A model generated the notes under the pieces. That model did no database searches. It worked only from the letters and a program-made list of their open reading frames with translations, and was not told where the DNA came from. 64,000 nt of DNA from Pseudomonas antarctica. GTDB lineage: Bacteria; Pseudomonadota; Gammaproteobacteria; Pseudomonadales; Pseudomonadaceae. The position numbers and the translations under genes are program-made. Shown here one piece after another: positions 1 to 8,708 of this stretch; the first letter of the stretch is position 1; every line of letters starts with the position of its first letter. Where the stretch lies: contig NZ_CP015600.1 in assembly GCF_001647715.1 (NCBI RefSeq), forward strand, positions 4,898,001 through 4,962,000. Reading direction: 5' to 3'.

Positions 1-565
1 GCAGCCAGCCGAAAAACACAAAGCACAGCACGGTGATGATGATCGGCACCGGCACGCCCATCAGTTGGCCGTTACCGAACACGAAGAACCGCTCATCCAT
101 CACGCCGACAGCCTTGCCGTTGGAGAAGATGTAGGCCAGGCCCCGCACGATCTGCATGGTTGCCAATGTGGCAATCAACGCATTGATGCGCAGCTTGGCG
201 ATCACAATCCCGTTGATCAGCCCCACCACCAGGCCCATGGCCAATGCCGCCGACACGCCGAGCACCACGCTGTCAGTGTCACGGATCACAATCCCCGCCA
301 CCACCCCGGCGCAGGCAATCACCGAGCCCACCGACAAGTCGAAGTGCCCGGACGCCAGGCAGAACAACATGGTGCACGCGGCAATACCGACCGTAGAAAT
401 CGCCAGGCCCAGGCCACGCATGTTCAGTGGCGAAAGGAAGTTGTCGATAAACAGCGCACTGAGCACAAAGATGCTCAACGCGGCGAGCAGCATCACCCAA
501 TCATCCAGAAACTTGCGCTGGTTGAAACCCGGCCAGAAGCCTTTTGCAGTTTTTACCTGGGACAT
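1..565 (-). CDS. araH: L-arabinose ABC transporter permease AraH (partial, C-terminus outside window)
   Basis: Inner-membrane permease of the arabinose importer, working with AraF and AraG. Reading the minus strand from 565 gives an uninterrupted hydrophobic protein of about 188 residues running off the window edge; it holds the stretches LASGHFDLSVGSV and INALIATLATMQIVRGLAY characteristic of the AraH/RbsC permease family. Two ATGs stand in tandem (568 and 565); the GAGG ribosome site fits 565 better. It lies 17 bp after the araG stop, so it is the last seen gene of the operon SDR-araF-araG-araH. The family call is firm; arabinose as the substrate rests on the AraF/AraG neighbours. Confidence 0.88.
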   Translation of the reverse strand, partial: MSQVKTAKGFWPGFNQRKFLDDWVMLLAALSIFVLSALFIDNFLSPLNMRGLGLAISTVGIAACTMLFCLASGHFDLSVGSVIACAGVVAGIVIRDTDSVVLGVSAALAMGLVVGLINGIVIAKLRINALIATLATMQIVRGLAYIFSNGKAVGVMDERFFVFGNGQLMGVPVPIIITVLCFVFFGWL

Positions 566-582
566 CATTCACCTCGAATTCT

Positions 583-2082
583 TCAAGCCCGCGTACGCGG
601 AAGTGCCAGTTGCAATAGCTGTGCTTCGTCCGCGTGTTCGCGGTTCAACTCGCCGGTCAGCACGCCTTCGCTCATCACCAGGATGCGGTCAGAGATGCCC
701 ATCACTTCCATCAGGTCGCTGGACACCACGATCACCGCGATGCCGCTGGCCGCCAGGTTGTGGATGATCTGGTAGATCTCCGACTTGGCGCCGATGTCGA
801 TGCCACGGGTCGGCTCGTCGAGCAGCAACACCTTCATCGGCATCGACAGCCAGCGACCAAGGATGGCCTTCTGCTGATTACCGCCGGACAGGTACATGAT
901 TTTCTGTTGCGCGTTCGGCGTTTTGACTTTCATCGCCTTGATTTGCTGGTCGGCGTTGCCTTTCTCCCAGCCCTCACGCAACAGCCAGCCAAACGTGGAA
1001 TGGGCACCCCGTGCGCTGATATTGATGTTCTCGGCCACACTGGACAGCGGAATGATGCCCTCCTTCTTGCGGTCTTCCGGACACAGCAGCACACCACCGG
1101 CGATAGCGTCACGCGGCGAGCGCAAGTGCAGCGGTTGCCCACACAGTTCGAGTTGCCCGGCCGTGCTGCGCACCAGCCCGCTGAGCAGGCGCAGCAGTTC
1201 GGTGCGCCCTGCCCCGACCAGCCCGAACAGCCCGAGGATCTCGCCCTTGTGCACCTGCAAGCTGACCGCTTCACGCAGGCCCGGGCCAAGCAAACCCTCG
1301 ACCTTGAGCGCCACTTCACCGCGTTCGCGCGGGCGGTAATCGTAGATATCCTGGATGTCGCGCCCGACCATGCACGTCACCAATTGGTCGTGGGTGAGCG
1401 TGGCCATGTCGTCAAAGGTGCGCACGAAGCGGCCGTCCTTGAACACCGTCACCGCATCGCAAATACGGAACACTTCTTCCATGCGATGCGACACATACAG
1501 CACCACTTTGCCCTCATCGCGCAGGCGCGTGATGATTGCCATCAGCCGGTCGATTTCCCGCGCCGACAAGCTGCTGGTGGGCTCGTCGAAGGCAATCACA
1601 TGGGCGCCACGGGACAACGCCTTGGCGATTTCCACCAGTTGGCGCTGGCCCAGGGACAGCCGCCCGAGCTTTTCCTGCGGGTCGATTTCATCGGCCAGGC
1701 CTTTGAGGCATGCCAACGCCTGCTTGCGCAGCAGGCCGCCGTTGACCACCCCGAAACGCGACGGCAGATGCCCGAGAAACAGGTTCTCCGCCACGGTCAT
1801 TTCCGGCACCAGGTGCAGCTCCTGATGGATCACCGCAACGCCACTGGCAATGCTGTCGGCGGCGGATTTGAAGTCCATCGTCTGCTCGCCGATCTGCACG
1901 GTGCCGCTGCTCGGAATGTAGGCGCCGCCGAGGATCTTCAACAGCGTGGACTTGCCCGCGCCGTTCTCGCCCATCAGCGCGTGCACCGAGTGCGGCCGCG
2001 CTTCAAAGCTGATCTGCGCCAGGGCTTTGACCCCGGGAAATTCCTTGCCGATGCCGTTGAAGCGCAGGGCCGCGCCGGTCAT
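583..2082 (-). CDS. araG: L-arabinose ABC transporter ATP-binding protein AraG
   Basis: Cytoplasmic ATPase of 499 residues with two fused ABC domains, as in the sugar importers AraG, RbsA and MglA. Domain 1 has Walker [10 protein letters not shown], signature LSLGQRQ and Walker B VIAFDEPT; domain 2 has a degenerate P-loop (GLVGAGRTE), signature LSGGNQQ and Walker [13 protein letters not shown]. The degenerate second P-loop is usual for the family. A GTG at 2088 is possible, but the ATG at 2082 overlaps the araF stop as ATGA, the common arrangement for translational coupling, so I start there. It energises uptake of the sugar bound by AraF through AraH. Confidence 0.93.
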   Translation of the reverse strand: MTGAALRFNGIGKEFPGVKALAQISFEARPHSVHALMGENGAGKSTLLKILGGAYIPSSGTVQIGEQTMDFKSAADSIASGVAVIHQELHLVPEMTVAENLFLGHLPSRFGVVNGGLLRKQALACLKGLADEIDPQEKLGRLSLGQRQLVEIAKALSRGAHVIAFDEPTSSLSAREIDRLMAIITRLRDEGKVVLYVSHRMEEVFRICDAVTVFKDGRFVRTFDDMATLTHDQLVTCMVGRDIQDIYDYRPRERGEVALKVEGLLGPGLREAVSLQVHKGEILGLFGLVGAGRTELLRLLSGLVRSTAGQLELCGQPLHLRSPRDAIAGGVLLCPEDRKKEGIIPLSSVAENINISARGAHSTFGWLLREGWEKGNADQQIKAMKVKTPNAQQKIMYLSGGNQQKAILGRWLSMPMKVLLLDEPTRGIDIGAKSEIYQIIHNLAASGIAVIVVSSDLMEVMGISDRILVMSEGVLTGELNREHADEAQLLQLALPRTRA

Positions 2083-3059
2083 TTCCACAGACCGATTTTG
2101 CTCAACTCTTCCTTGAAGTTGGCGCGCGTGATCAGAGTTACGTTATCCAGGGCGGTGAACTTGGCAGGCTCGGTGCCTTTGGTGACCCACGCGAACATCG
2201 CGCTGGCGGTTTTGTAGCCCGACGCGTCAGGGCTGAGCAGCATTGAGCCGTAGAAACCGGTGTCGGATTTTTTCAGTTCTTCAATCGCATCGGTGCCGTT
2301 GATGCCGACCCCGATCACGTTGGCAGCCTTGAACCCGGCGCTTTCAGTGGCGCGCACGCCGCCCAGCACGGTGCTGTCGTTCATGCCGCCGATGAGCAGG
2401 TTTTTCGCGCCGCTGGGCAGTTTCACCAGGGCCGAGTTGGTGGCGTCCATGCTGCCCGGCACGTCGAGGGTTTTCTGTGCGCTGAACAGGATGTGGTCGG
2501 CCGGCAAGCCGGCGGCCTTGAGGCCTTCTACCGAACCGTCGGTGCGTTTCTTGCCGGTTTCCAACTCGTCAAAGGTGTTGATGACGGCGTAGGTGTCCTT
2601 CCAGTCCCAGTTGCGATGCTTGGCTTCGGTGGCCATGGCTTCGCCTTGTTTCTGGCCGATTTTGTAGGCGTCCAGGCCGACGTAGGGCACGTCTTCCATG
2701 GGCTTGCCTTTGGCGTCGACGAAACGGTCGTCCACCGCCAGCACTTTCAAACCGTTGAGCTTGGCCTTGGCCATGATCGCAGGGCCCAGGGACACGTCCG
2801 GCGGGCAGATCACAAAGCCCTTGGCGCCGTTGGCAGCGAGGGTGTCGATAGCGGAAAGGGTTTTCTCGCCGTCGGGCACGGCGATCTTGATCACGGTGAA
2901 GCCCTGGTCCTTGCCGGCTTTTTCGGCGAAGGCCCATTCGGTCTGGAACCAGGGTTCTTCGGCTTGCTTGACCAGAAAGCCGATCTTCACCTCTTCGGCG
3001 GATGCAAAGCCGCTGAAGGCGATCGCAAGTGCCAGGGTGCCGAGTGTCTTCTTAAACAT
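2079..3059 (-). CDS. araF: Periplasmic L-arabinose-binding protein AraF
   Basis: Secreted solute-binding protein of 326 residues. The N-terminus [21 protein letters not shown] is a signal peptide cut near residue 21, followed by [20 protein letters not shown], typical of AraF (periplasmic-binding protein type 1 fold). The length matches E. coli AraF (329). A ribosome site AGAGG stands 7 bp before the ATG, and the gene follows the dehydrogenase after 19 bp. It delivers L-arabinose to AraGH. Related proteins can bind galactose or fucose, so strict specificity is not proven by sequence alone. Confidence 0.92.
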   Translation of the reverse strand: MFKKTLGTLALAIAFSGFASAEEVKIGFLVKQAEEPWFQTEWAFAEKAGKDQGFTVIKIAVPDGEKTLSAIDTLAANGAKGFVICPPDVSLGPAIMAKAKLNGLKVLAVDDRFVDAKGKPMEDVPYVGLDAYKIGQKQGEAMATEAKHRNWDWKDTYAVINTFDELETGKKRTDGSVEGLKAAGLPADHILFSAQKTLDVPGSMDATNSALVKLPSGAKNLLIGGMNDSTVLGGVRATESAGFKAANVIGVGINGTDAIEELKKSDTGFYGSMLLSPDASGYKTASAMFAWVTKGTEPAKFTALDNVTLITRANFKEELSKIGLWK

Positions 3060-3078
3060 GAACCACCTCTTGTTGGAT

Positions 3079-3900
3079 TTAGTCGTGGTACATCACAGAA
3101 CGCCCGCCATCGATCATCAGGCAGGTTGCATTGATAAAAGGCGCCTCGTCAGTCGCCAGGAACAGTGCCGTCATCGCCACTTCTACCGGCTGGCCGATAC
3201 GCTTGGGCGGGTGCAAATCGAAGGCGCGCTGACGCTCGGCGTGAGGGTCAGGAAAACCGTTCCAGTAATCGACATTGAGCTGAGTTTCGATATACCCCGG
3301 GGCGATGGCATTCACGCGGATGCCCTTGGGCGCGTATTCGATGCCCAGGGCGCGAGTGAGCCCGAGCAGGCCGTGCTTGGCGACGGGATAGGGAAAGCAG
3401 CCGGGGATGATGTGGCTGGAGTGGGTGGAGGCGATGTTGATGATGTTGCCGATGCCCTGTTCGATCATCAATGGCAACACCGTGCGGCAGCCGAACCAGG
3501 CGCCGTCGAGGTCGATGGCGAAACAGCGGCGCCAGTCTTCGTCGGTCATCTGCAGTGGGTCACGGAACACGTTGACGCCTGCGCAATTGACCAGCACATC
3601 CACGCGACCAAAGCGCTCAATGGCCAGGTTGACCAGCGACTGCCATTGCTCTTTGGAGGTGATGTCGACGGCTTGCGCGACGATTTGCGCCCCGCGCTCG
3701 CGCCAATGCGCGGCGACTTTTTCGACCTTTTCGCCCTGGATATCCGCGATCACCAGGCGTGCCTGCTGGGCCTGGAAACAGGCGACGATCGCCTCGCCAA
3801 TGCCTTGGGCGGCACCGGTGATGATCACCACTTTGTTCTTCAACCGCTCGCCATAGGTAGGCTCGGGGACGGCGGGTAACGACAACGGTTGGGGCTGCAT
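3079..3900 (-). CDS. SDR-family sugar 1-dehydrogenase (probable L-arabinose/galactose oxidation)
   Basis: Short-chain dehydrogenase of 273 residues. The cofactor motif TGAAQGIG is near residue 29, NCAGVN near 107, and the catalytic Ser and YPVAK near 155-170, so the active site is complete. It is the first gene of the arabinose transport operon, which suggests oxidation of an aldose to its lactone, the opening step of the non-phosphorylating arabinose pathway known in Pseudomonas and Azospirillum. Many characterised arabinose dehydrogenases are of the unrelated Gfo/Idh type, so the substrate is inferred from context only. A C-terminal DGG motif is also typical of classical SDRs. Confidence 0.8.
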   Translation of the reverse strand: MQPQPLSLPAVPEPTYGERLKNKVVIITGAAQGIGEAIVACFQAQQARLVIADIQGEKVEKVAAHWRERGAQIVAQAVDITSKEQWQSLVNLAIERFGRVDVLVNCAGVNVFRDPLQMTDEDWRRCFAIDLDGAWFGCRTVLPLMIEQGIGNIINIASTHSSHIIPGCFPYPVAKHGLLGLTRALGIEYAPKGIRVNAIAPGYIETQLNVDYWNGFPDPHAERQRAFDLHPPKRIGQPVEVAMTALFLATDEAPFINATCLMIDGGRSVMYHD

Positions 3901-3944
3901 CGCTTCACCTGTTTTATTTTTGGTAGTGAGTGCTGATGCAGCCG

Positions 3945-3974
3945 ACTATAAACCCATCATTTGAAATATCTCAA
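3945..3974 (-). promoter_or_regulatory. Sigma-70-type promoter of the arabinose operon
   Basis: On the minus strand TTGAGA (3974-3969) and TATAGT (3950-3945) are separated by 18 bp and lie about 45 bp before the start of the dehydrogenase gene. Both hexamers are close to consensus. The -35 overlaps the left arm of the palindrome at 3972-4000, so a regulator bound there would touch RNA polymerase. Confidence 0.55.
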
Positions 3975-4000
3975 TATATAAATTTGCATCCCATATATTG
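3972..4000. promoter_or_regulatory. Candidate operator of the arabinose operon (inverted repeat)
   Basis: Perfect 8-bp arms CAATATAT (3972-3979) and ATATATTG (3993-4000), 13 bp apart, sit in an AT-rich stretch directly over and upstream of the -35 hexamer. The centre-to-centre spacing of the arms is 21 bp, two helical turns, as expected for a dimeric regulator. No regulator gene lies in the visible part, so which family binds is unknown. Confidence 0.45.
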
Positions 4001-4020
4001 GAATAAAATCAAAAAATAAT

Positions 4021-4107
4021 GTGGGAGCGGGCTTGCCCGCGAATGCAGTGGGTCAGTCAATAAATCATTGGCTGAACCACCGCATTCGCGAGCAAGCCCG
4101 CTCCCAC
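4021..4107. repeat. REPIN (two inverted REP sequences)
   Basis: GTGGGAGCGGGCTTGC at the left and its reverse complement at the right enclose a short spacer, giving an 87-bp hairpin-capable unit between the arabinose operon and the acetyltransferase gene. This is the standard P. fluorescens REP doublet. Both genes around it end or start outside the repeat. Confidence 0.9.
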
Positions 4108-4141
4108 ATTTTTGATCTTGGGTGCTTTAGGAGAAGTGTTT

Positions 4142-4621
4142 TCAGCCGGTGGCGAAATCGCGCAGCGCGTCACCTTCCATGCGGTAGCGCACCCACTCCT
4201 CCTGCGGCTGGGCGCCGATGGATTTGTAGAAGGCAATCGCCGGCTCGTTCCAGTCCAGCACGCTCCACTCAAAACGCCCGCAGCCGTTGTCGCAGGCGAT
4301 CCGGGCCAGGTGGCGCAACAGTTTCTTGCCCGCACCGCCGCCGCGTTGCTCGGGGTTGATATACAGGTCTTCGAGGTACAGGCAGTTGCTGCCCAACCAC
4401 GTAGAATAACTGAAAAAGAACACCGCAAAGCCAATCGGCAAGCCGTCCCGCGAACAGATCAAGCCATGGGCGGTGGCACCCTCGCTGAACAGGCTGCGCT
4501 CGATATCCACCACACTGGCGATCACTTCATGCCGGGCCTTTTCGTACTCGGCAAGCTCGGTGATGAACGTCAGGATCTGCGCAGCATCGCTGGGTACGGC
4601 GGGGCGAATCTCGATGGTCAT
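4142..4621 (-). CDS. GNAT-family N-acetyltransferase (spermidine/diamine acetyltransferase-like)
   Basis: Protein of 159 residues beginning MTIEIRPAVPSDAAQIL, a typical GNAT N-terminus. The acetyl-CoA loop is seen as QRGGGAGKKLLRHLA near residue 90, and LYLEDLYINPE precedes it, which with the overall length resembles the SSAT (diamine acetyltransferase) subgroup. I chose the ATG at 4621 over an upstream in-frame codon because the domain begins right there. It stands alone between a REPIN and a divergently transcribed MFS gene. The substrate cannot be read from the sequence. Confidence 0.8.
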   Translation of the reverse strand: MTIEIRPAVPSDAAQILTFITELAEYEKARHEVIASVVDIERSLFSEGATAHGLICSRDGLPIGFAVFFFSYSTWLGSNCLYLEDLYINPEQRGGGAGKKLLRHLARIACDNGCGRFEWSVLDWNEPAIAFYKSIGAQPQEEWVRYRMEGDALRDFATG

Positions 4622-4810
4622 GGGCGAGCCTTGGGCAAATTCAAAGCCCACATATTAAGGCGGTTTGATGACGGATTGCAGTGCAATTTCGCGGTGACTG
4701 GGGTGCTTTACTCCGTCGCGCGGTAACCCGAGCACCACCAACCACAGAACAATCCGCCGGGTCGTGCATGGTAAACAGAGCGTATAAATCCAACGATTCG
4801 AGACTTGTTC

Positions 4811-6007
4811 ATGCACACCACGCCTGCGGTGGGCGCGAAGACATTCGCGCTGTTCTGCCTTGCCAGCTTCTTGTTGTCGCTGTCCTACGGCTCGACGTTT
4901 CTGCTGTCGCTATTGATTCATTCGCGCGGGGGGAACGAGCATGATGCCGGCAGCGTGATTTCCATGGCGATGCTCAGCACGTTCGTGGCGGTGGTTTTTT
5001 GCGGGCATTTGGCCGATGCCGTGGGCGCTGCACGGGCTATTGCGGGGATGGGCGTGTTGCTGGTGGTGGCCTGCCTGGGGTTTGCGCTGACGCCGGGTTT
5101 TGGTCAAGGCCTGATGCTGTTCGGGCTGTCCTTGGGGTTGGGCTGGGGCGTGTTCTACACCTTGGGTCCGATCATCGTGACACTGCTGGTGGAGTCCCAT
5201 CAGCGGGCCAAATACTTTGCGCTGCTGTCGGGCAGCATGTTGAGCGGGATCGGCGCCGGCCCTTTGCTCGGGCGAGCCGCCAGTGCATTGGACCTGCCGC
5301 TTACAACGGCCTTCTATATTGCGGGGTTGGCCAGCCTCGCCGGCGTTGTGATGTTCTGGCGCATGGGCGCACGCCTCAAACATCACGCGAATGCGCCCAC
5401 CTCGAAAATTTCCTGGGCTTCCAGCCGCCGAGTGCTGTCATCCAAAGCGGCATTTGCGATCCTGATGGTCGGCCTGGGTGGCTGTGTATTTGGCGGGCTG
5501 TCCTCGTTCCAGACCAGCTATGCAGCGGCCCATGGGTTGGACTATTCGCTGTTCTTCGCGGGCTTCCTGAGTGCCGCCATCACCAGCCGCCTGTTGATCG
5601 CCGGCCACGTGGTCAAGCGTGACGCCTACCGGGCCGCCTGCGTGTTATCCGGGATCATGCTCGGGTCGATCGCGCTGTTTGCTTTTGGCGTCAGCGGTAA
5701 CTTCAGCTACCTGCTGGCGGCTGCCATGTTGGGGGTTGGATATGGCCTCACGTATTCGGTGATTAATGGACTGGTGGCCAGCGAGGCGCCGTCCGGCACT
5801 ACGTCCCAGGCACTGCTGCTGTTCAGCCTGGCGTACTTTATCGGCGTGTTCGGGTTTCCCTGGCTGGCCGGCAAGCTCATCGTCGACTACGGCCTGCCGA
5901 CGCTGCTGGCGAGTGTGCTGGGCGTGGCCGTGCTCAACTGGCTGATTACGGTGGCGCGGTTGATCTGGCGCCAGCGCTCGGCACACAAAATCTTACAGGT
6001 AACTTGA
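4811..6007 (+). CDS. MFS transporter (drug/sugar efflux type)
   Basis: Integral membrane protein of 398 residues with about 12 hydrophobic segments, fitting the major facilitator superfamily. The N-terminal half is followed by a hydrophilic central loop (RMGARLKHHANAPTSKIS, near residue 190), then a second six-helix half. I start at the ATG at 4811; an upstream TTG at 4805 adds only two residues. It is transcribed away from the acetyltransferase gene. No substrate can be assigned; a resemblance to arabinose-efflux permeases is shared by many exporters of other compounds. Confidence 0.82.
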   Translation: MHTTPAVGAKTFALFCLASFLLSLSYGSTFLLSLLIHSRGGNEHDAGSVISMAMLSTFVAVVFCGHLADAVGAARAIAGMGVLLVVACLGFALTPGFGQGLMLFGLSLGLGWGVFYTLGPIIVTLLVESHQRAKYFALLSGSMLSGIGAGPLLGRAASALDLPLTTAFYIAGLASLAGVVMFWRMGARLKHHANAPTSKISWASSRRVLSSKAAFAILMVGLGGCVFGGLSSFQTSYAAAHGLDYSLFFAGFLSAAITSRLLIAGHVVKRDAYRAACVLSGIMLGSIALFAFGVSGNFSYLLAAAMLGVGYGLTYSVINGLVASEAPSGTTSQALLLFSLAYFIGVFGFPWLAGKLIVDYGLPTLLASVLGVAVLNWLITVARLIWRQRSAHKILQVT

Positions 6008-6092
6008 TACCGTTCGTCGCCATCAAGGCACGAACCAGAAACGGGCGCGGACCAATAAAGGGTAAGGACATTAATCATATGGAGACACCCCC

Positions 6093-6440
6093 ATGAAGAA
6101 TTCCAAGTTTGCCGCCCTCGCCCTCACCGGCCTGCTGTCTGCCGCCTCGCTGAGCGCCTTCGCCGCGACCTCGTCGACCGGCAAGACTGACCCCGTCGGC
6201 AGCCCGCCAAGCCCTGCCACCCAGGAATCCCAGGATTCGATGGGTACCGGCCTCGACACCAATGGTGGCGCGATTATCGACAACGGCGCTGACCCACGCA
6301 CCAAAGGCGCCGACACCCAGCGTCAGGCACCGGCTGCGGTGGGCAACGGCAAAATGGGCCCGGGTATCAGCAACGAGCCGAAGGTCAATAAAGGCGATGA
6401 CAACAACATCCCTGGCGCACCGAAACAACCCGCGCCTTGA
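6093..6440 (+). CDS. Small exported protein of unknown function
   Basis: 115 residues with a clear signal peptide (MKNSKFAALALTGLLSAASL, cut after AFA near residue 24). The mature part is rich in Gly, Asp, Pro and Asn with no predicted fold I recognise, and looks disordered. A good ribosome site GGAGA stands 9 bp before the ATG. It may form a unit with the next gene 51 bp downstream. I know of no function; it looks like one of the short periplasmic proteins common in Pseudomonas. Confidence 0.7.
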   Translation: MKNSKFAALALTGLLSAASLSAFAATSSTGKTDPVGSPPSPATQESQDSMGTGLDTNGGAIIDNGADPRTKGADTQRQAPAAVGNGKMGPGISNEPKVNKGDDNNIPGAPKQPAP

Positions 6441-6491
6441 TGCAGCGATAGCACGACTTACACCCGATCATTTCCCAGTGAAGAGGTACAC

Positions 6492-6758
6492 ATGAACGTC
6501 GATAGAAACCTTGAAAAAGAAGTCCTCACCCGCCTGTTGCACGCCCACCCGAACGGTTTGGGCAAGGAGGTGCTGGATAACTACCGCGGCGAGAAGGAGG
6601 TTGCCAGTGTCTTGGCATTCCTGCAGGACCGTGGGCTTATCAAGGATGGGCATGTGACCACCGACGACGCCGGTGAATATTCGTTGAACCTGCCGATCAA
6701 GTTGACCGCGTCCGGCGTGGACGAGGCGCGCAAGTTGGAAGGTGAAAGCCGTCACTGA
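6492..6758 (+). CDS. Small protein with winged-helix-like features, function unknown
   Basis: 88 residues, MNVDRNLEKEVLTRLLHAHP at the start, with alternating helices and a final LTASGVDEARKLEGE segment. The pattern of helix, helix, DRGLI, then strand pair is like a small winged-helix domain (the DUF-type proteins in which the last helix begins LTaxG). A ribosome site (AAGAGG) is 6-7 bp before the ATG. It follows the exported-protein gene and may be co-transcribed. Soluble and cytoplasmic by composition; no reaction or partner can be inferred. Confidence 0.65.
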   Translation: MNVDRNLEKEVLTRLLHAHPNGLGKEVLDNYRGEKEVASVLAFLQDRGLIKDGHVTTDDAGEYSLNLPIKLTASGVDEARKLEGESRH

Positions 6759-6808
6759 TCCATTTTGTCTGGCCTGGCCCTGGCAGCAGGGCCAGTGGGA
6801 CTAGTGAA

Positions 6809-6930
6809 ATGCCTCTTGGAAGCAAAGCCAAATATACCGCCGCAAAGAAGCGCAAGGCCGCGCGTATCTAGGCCTTGAGAAAGACGGGTTAGACCAGGCT
6901 CAGATCAGGCACTCGACACCCATGTGCTAG
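6809..6930 (+). pseudogene. Remnant of a small basic protein gene (KYTxxxKRKA family), frameshifted
   Basis: An ATG at 6809 opens MPLGSKAKYTAAKKRKAARI and stops at 6871. In another frame, starting at 6871, the text GLEKDGLDQAQ continues to a stop at 6930. The N-terminus resembles small proteins often annotated as plasmid-stabilization-like (pattern SKYTxxQKRKAExIxxxYEKRG); the second piece resembles their middle part, so a one-base insertion or two-base deletion near 6868-6871 would explain it. The C-terminal part appears replaced by the adjoining REP sequence. Family recognition is from memory and moderate. Confidence 0.45.
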
Positions 6931-7011
6931 CGGGCGTGTTCGCGAATGCGGTGGGTCAGTCAGCTGAGATGTCGACTGACACTCGGCATTCGCGAGCAAG
7001 CCCGCTCCCAC
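6923..7011. repeat. Degenerate REPIN
   Basis: The right half is a normal REP (CGCGAGCAAGCCCGCTCCCAC ends at 7011); the left half (6923-6950) has several changes from GTGGGAGCGGGCTTGC. It abuts the decayed gene at 6809-6930 and lies downstream of the methyltransferase stop. Confidence 0.75.
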
Positions 7012-7036
7012 AGGTTGATCCGATTTGCCAGTGAGA

Positions 7037-7765
7037 TCAGCGGTGGGCCGACACCAGCAGCATCATAGGGCGCTCTTGCTCTTCGGCCAGTTCTGGCCGC
7101 GCAATCAGGTCCGCCTCGCTTGGGCCCCACTCCTCGATATGACTCAACGCAAACCCCGCCTGAATCAACAGATTGAGCAACGTGCCCAACGTACGGTGCT
7201 GTTTGATCACCCCATCGGCCAGCCAGTTGGTGACCCGTGGCCCTTCGATTTGATAGCCATCCAACGGCCAACTTTTTCGGCCTTGATCATCGACCAGCCA
7301 TCCTGGATTGCGCGGCGACATGAAAATAGGGTGTTCAATGGAAAACACCAGTCGCCCGCCGGGCACCAGCGCCTGGTGGATACGCTCGAACAGGCCCTTG
7401 AGGTCGACGATGTAATGGAACGCCAGGGAGCTGTAGGCCAGATCGAATGAGGCCGCCGGCAGGTCAAGCTGCTCCAGGTCGACAACTGCATAGGTGATAG
7501 CGGGCGCCGAGGTCATCTCTTTGGCCCGCGCCAGCATCTTGTGTGACACGTCCAAACCGAGTACATGCGCAGCGCCCTGCTCCTGGGCCCAGCGACTGAA
7601 CCACCCGTAGCCGCAGCCCAGGTCCACCACGTTCAAGCCAGGCATCGCCGGCAACTGTGCCTGCAACGCAGGCCACTCGGGCGCACCGGCCAGGCCTTCA
7701 ACCGAGCGGCCCATCTTGCTGTAGCCCTCGAAGAAGGCAGGCGTGTCGTAGATATTCTGAGTCAT
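7037..7765 (-). CDS. Class I SAM-dependent methyltransferase
   Basis: 242 residues. Motif I VVDLGCGYGWFSRWA (near residue 47) and the following acidic strand end GLDVSHKML identify the SAM-binding Rossmann fold of the methyltransferase-11/25 type; SLAFHYIVDL is the later motif IV region. The ATG at 7765 starts MTQNIYDTPAFF and is preceded by GGAGC. The gene follows the PfkB kinase gene after 25 bp and could be the last cistron of that operon, though a link in function is not evident. The methyl acceptor is unknown. Confidence 0.82.
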   Translation of the reverse strand: MTQNIYDTPAFFEGYSKMGRSVEGLAGAPEWPALQAQLPAMPGLNVVDLGCGYGWFSRWAQEQGAAHVLGLDVSHKMLARAKEMTSAPAITYAVVDLEQLDLPAASFDLAYSSLAFHYIVDLKGLFERIHQALVPGGRLVFSIEHPIFMSPRNPGWLVDDQGRKSWPLDGYQIEGPRVTNWLADGVIKQHRTLGTLLNLLIQAGFALSHIEEWGPSEADLIARPELAEEQERPMMLLVSAHR

Positions 7766-7790
7766 TGCGTTGCTCCGTGCTGAGTACGCC

Positions 7791-8708
7791 CTATTCTGCC
7801 AACAACGCATCCACTTCGTCAGCCCCGGGCGAAGTCGCCGGGCCCCAGCGCGTGACCGCCAACGCTGCCGCCGCATTGGCCCTGCGTGCCGCTGCAGCGG
7901 GCGCCAAGCCCTTGGCCAACCCGGCCAGAAACACACCGGCATGGGCATCGCCCGCGCCGTTGCTGTCCACCGCTTGCACCTTGAACCCCGGCACATGCTC
8001 AGCCTTGCCTTGCTGGCTCACCCAGCAACCATTGGGCCCATCGCGCACCACCAGCAATGCTTCGGCAGGCAGGTGGCGATTGAGCGCCAGCAGCGCATCG
8101 GCCAGCGTGCCCGCGCCGGTAAACGCAAGCGCTTCCGGGCCGTTGCTGGTCCAGATATCGATACGCGGCAGCAAGGCAATCATCAACGCCGAATCCGGCG
8201 CCTTGACCAACGGCCCCGGGTCGAACACCACCGTGATTTCACGCGGCAGCGCCAACAGCCAATCGAGCAAGGCCCGGGCCTTGCCTTCGAGCAACAGGCT
8301 GTAGCCGCTGACGTACACATAGTCGTCCGCGCGCGGTAATACGCCCGCCAAATCCTCAGCCCTCAAGTCACCTTCAGCGCCGATGTGGGAAATGAAGGTG
8401 CGCTCAGTGGTGGCCTCGGTCAGCGACACGCACAAACCCGTGTCCTTATCGTCGCTGGCATCCTGGGCTATCTCCACACCTTCGGCCTGCATGGCAGCGC
8501 GGGCCAGGTCGCCGAAGCGCCCTGCTCCATGGCGCCCCAGGTAGACCACCGGCAAACCATTGCGCCGGGCCGCCGCCATCACGTTGAAGCCACCGCCGGC
8601 TTCGAAACTGGCGGATTGCGCCAGTACGTCGCCACCGGTTGCGGGCAAGGTATCGAGGGCCATGACCAGGTCGACGATGACCTGGCCGGTGTGCAGCAAT
8701 CTAGACAT
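7791..8708 (-). CDS. PfkB-family carbohydrate/nucleoside kinase
   Basis: 305-residue ribokinase-like kinase. The glycine-rich signature near residue 33 (EAGGGFNVMAAARRNG) and the catalytic signature DSNGAGDAHAGVFLAGL near 245 are intact, with Asp of GAGD as the expected base. Its start overlaps the permease stop by 8 bp, indicating coupling. Together with a permease, an ADP-ribosylglycohydrolase-family protein and a GntR regulator it forms a cassette like E. coli yegTUVW, where YegV is the PfkB kinase. It probably phosphorylates a sugar or nucleoside released after uptake; the exact substrate is unknown. Confidence 0.87.
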   Translation of the reverse strand: MSRLLHTGQVIVDLVMALDTLPATGGDVLAQSASFEAGGGFNVMAAARRNGLPVVYLGRHGAGRFGDLARAAMQAEGVEIAQDASDDKDTGLCVSLTEATTERTFISHIGAEGDLRAEDLAGVLPRADDYVYVSGYSLLLEGKARALLDWLLALPREITVVFDPGPLVKAPDSALMIALLPRIDIWTSNGPEALAFTGAGTLADALLALNRHLPAEALLVVRDGPNGCWVSQQGKAEHVPGFKVQAVDSNGAGDAHAGVFLAGLAKGLAPAAAARRANAAAALAVTRWGPATSPGADEVDALLAE

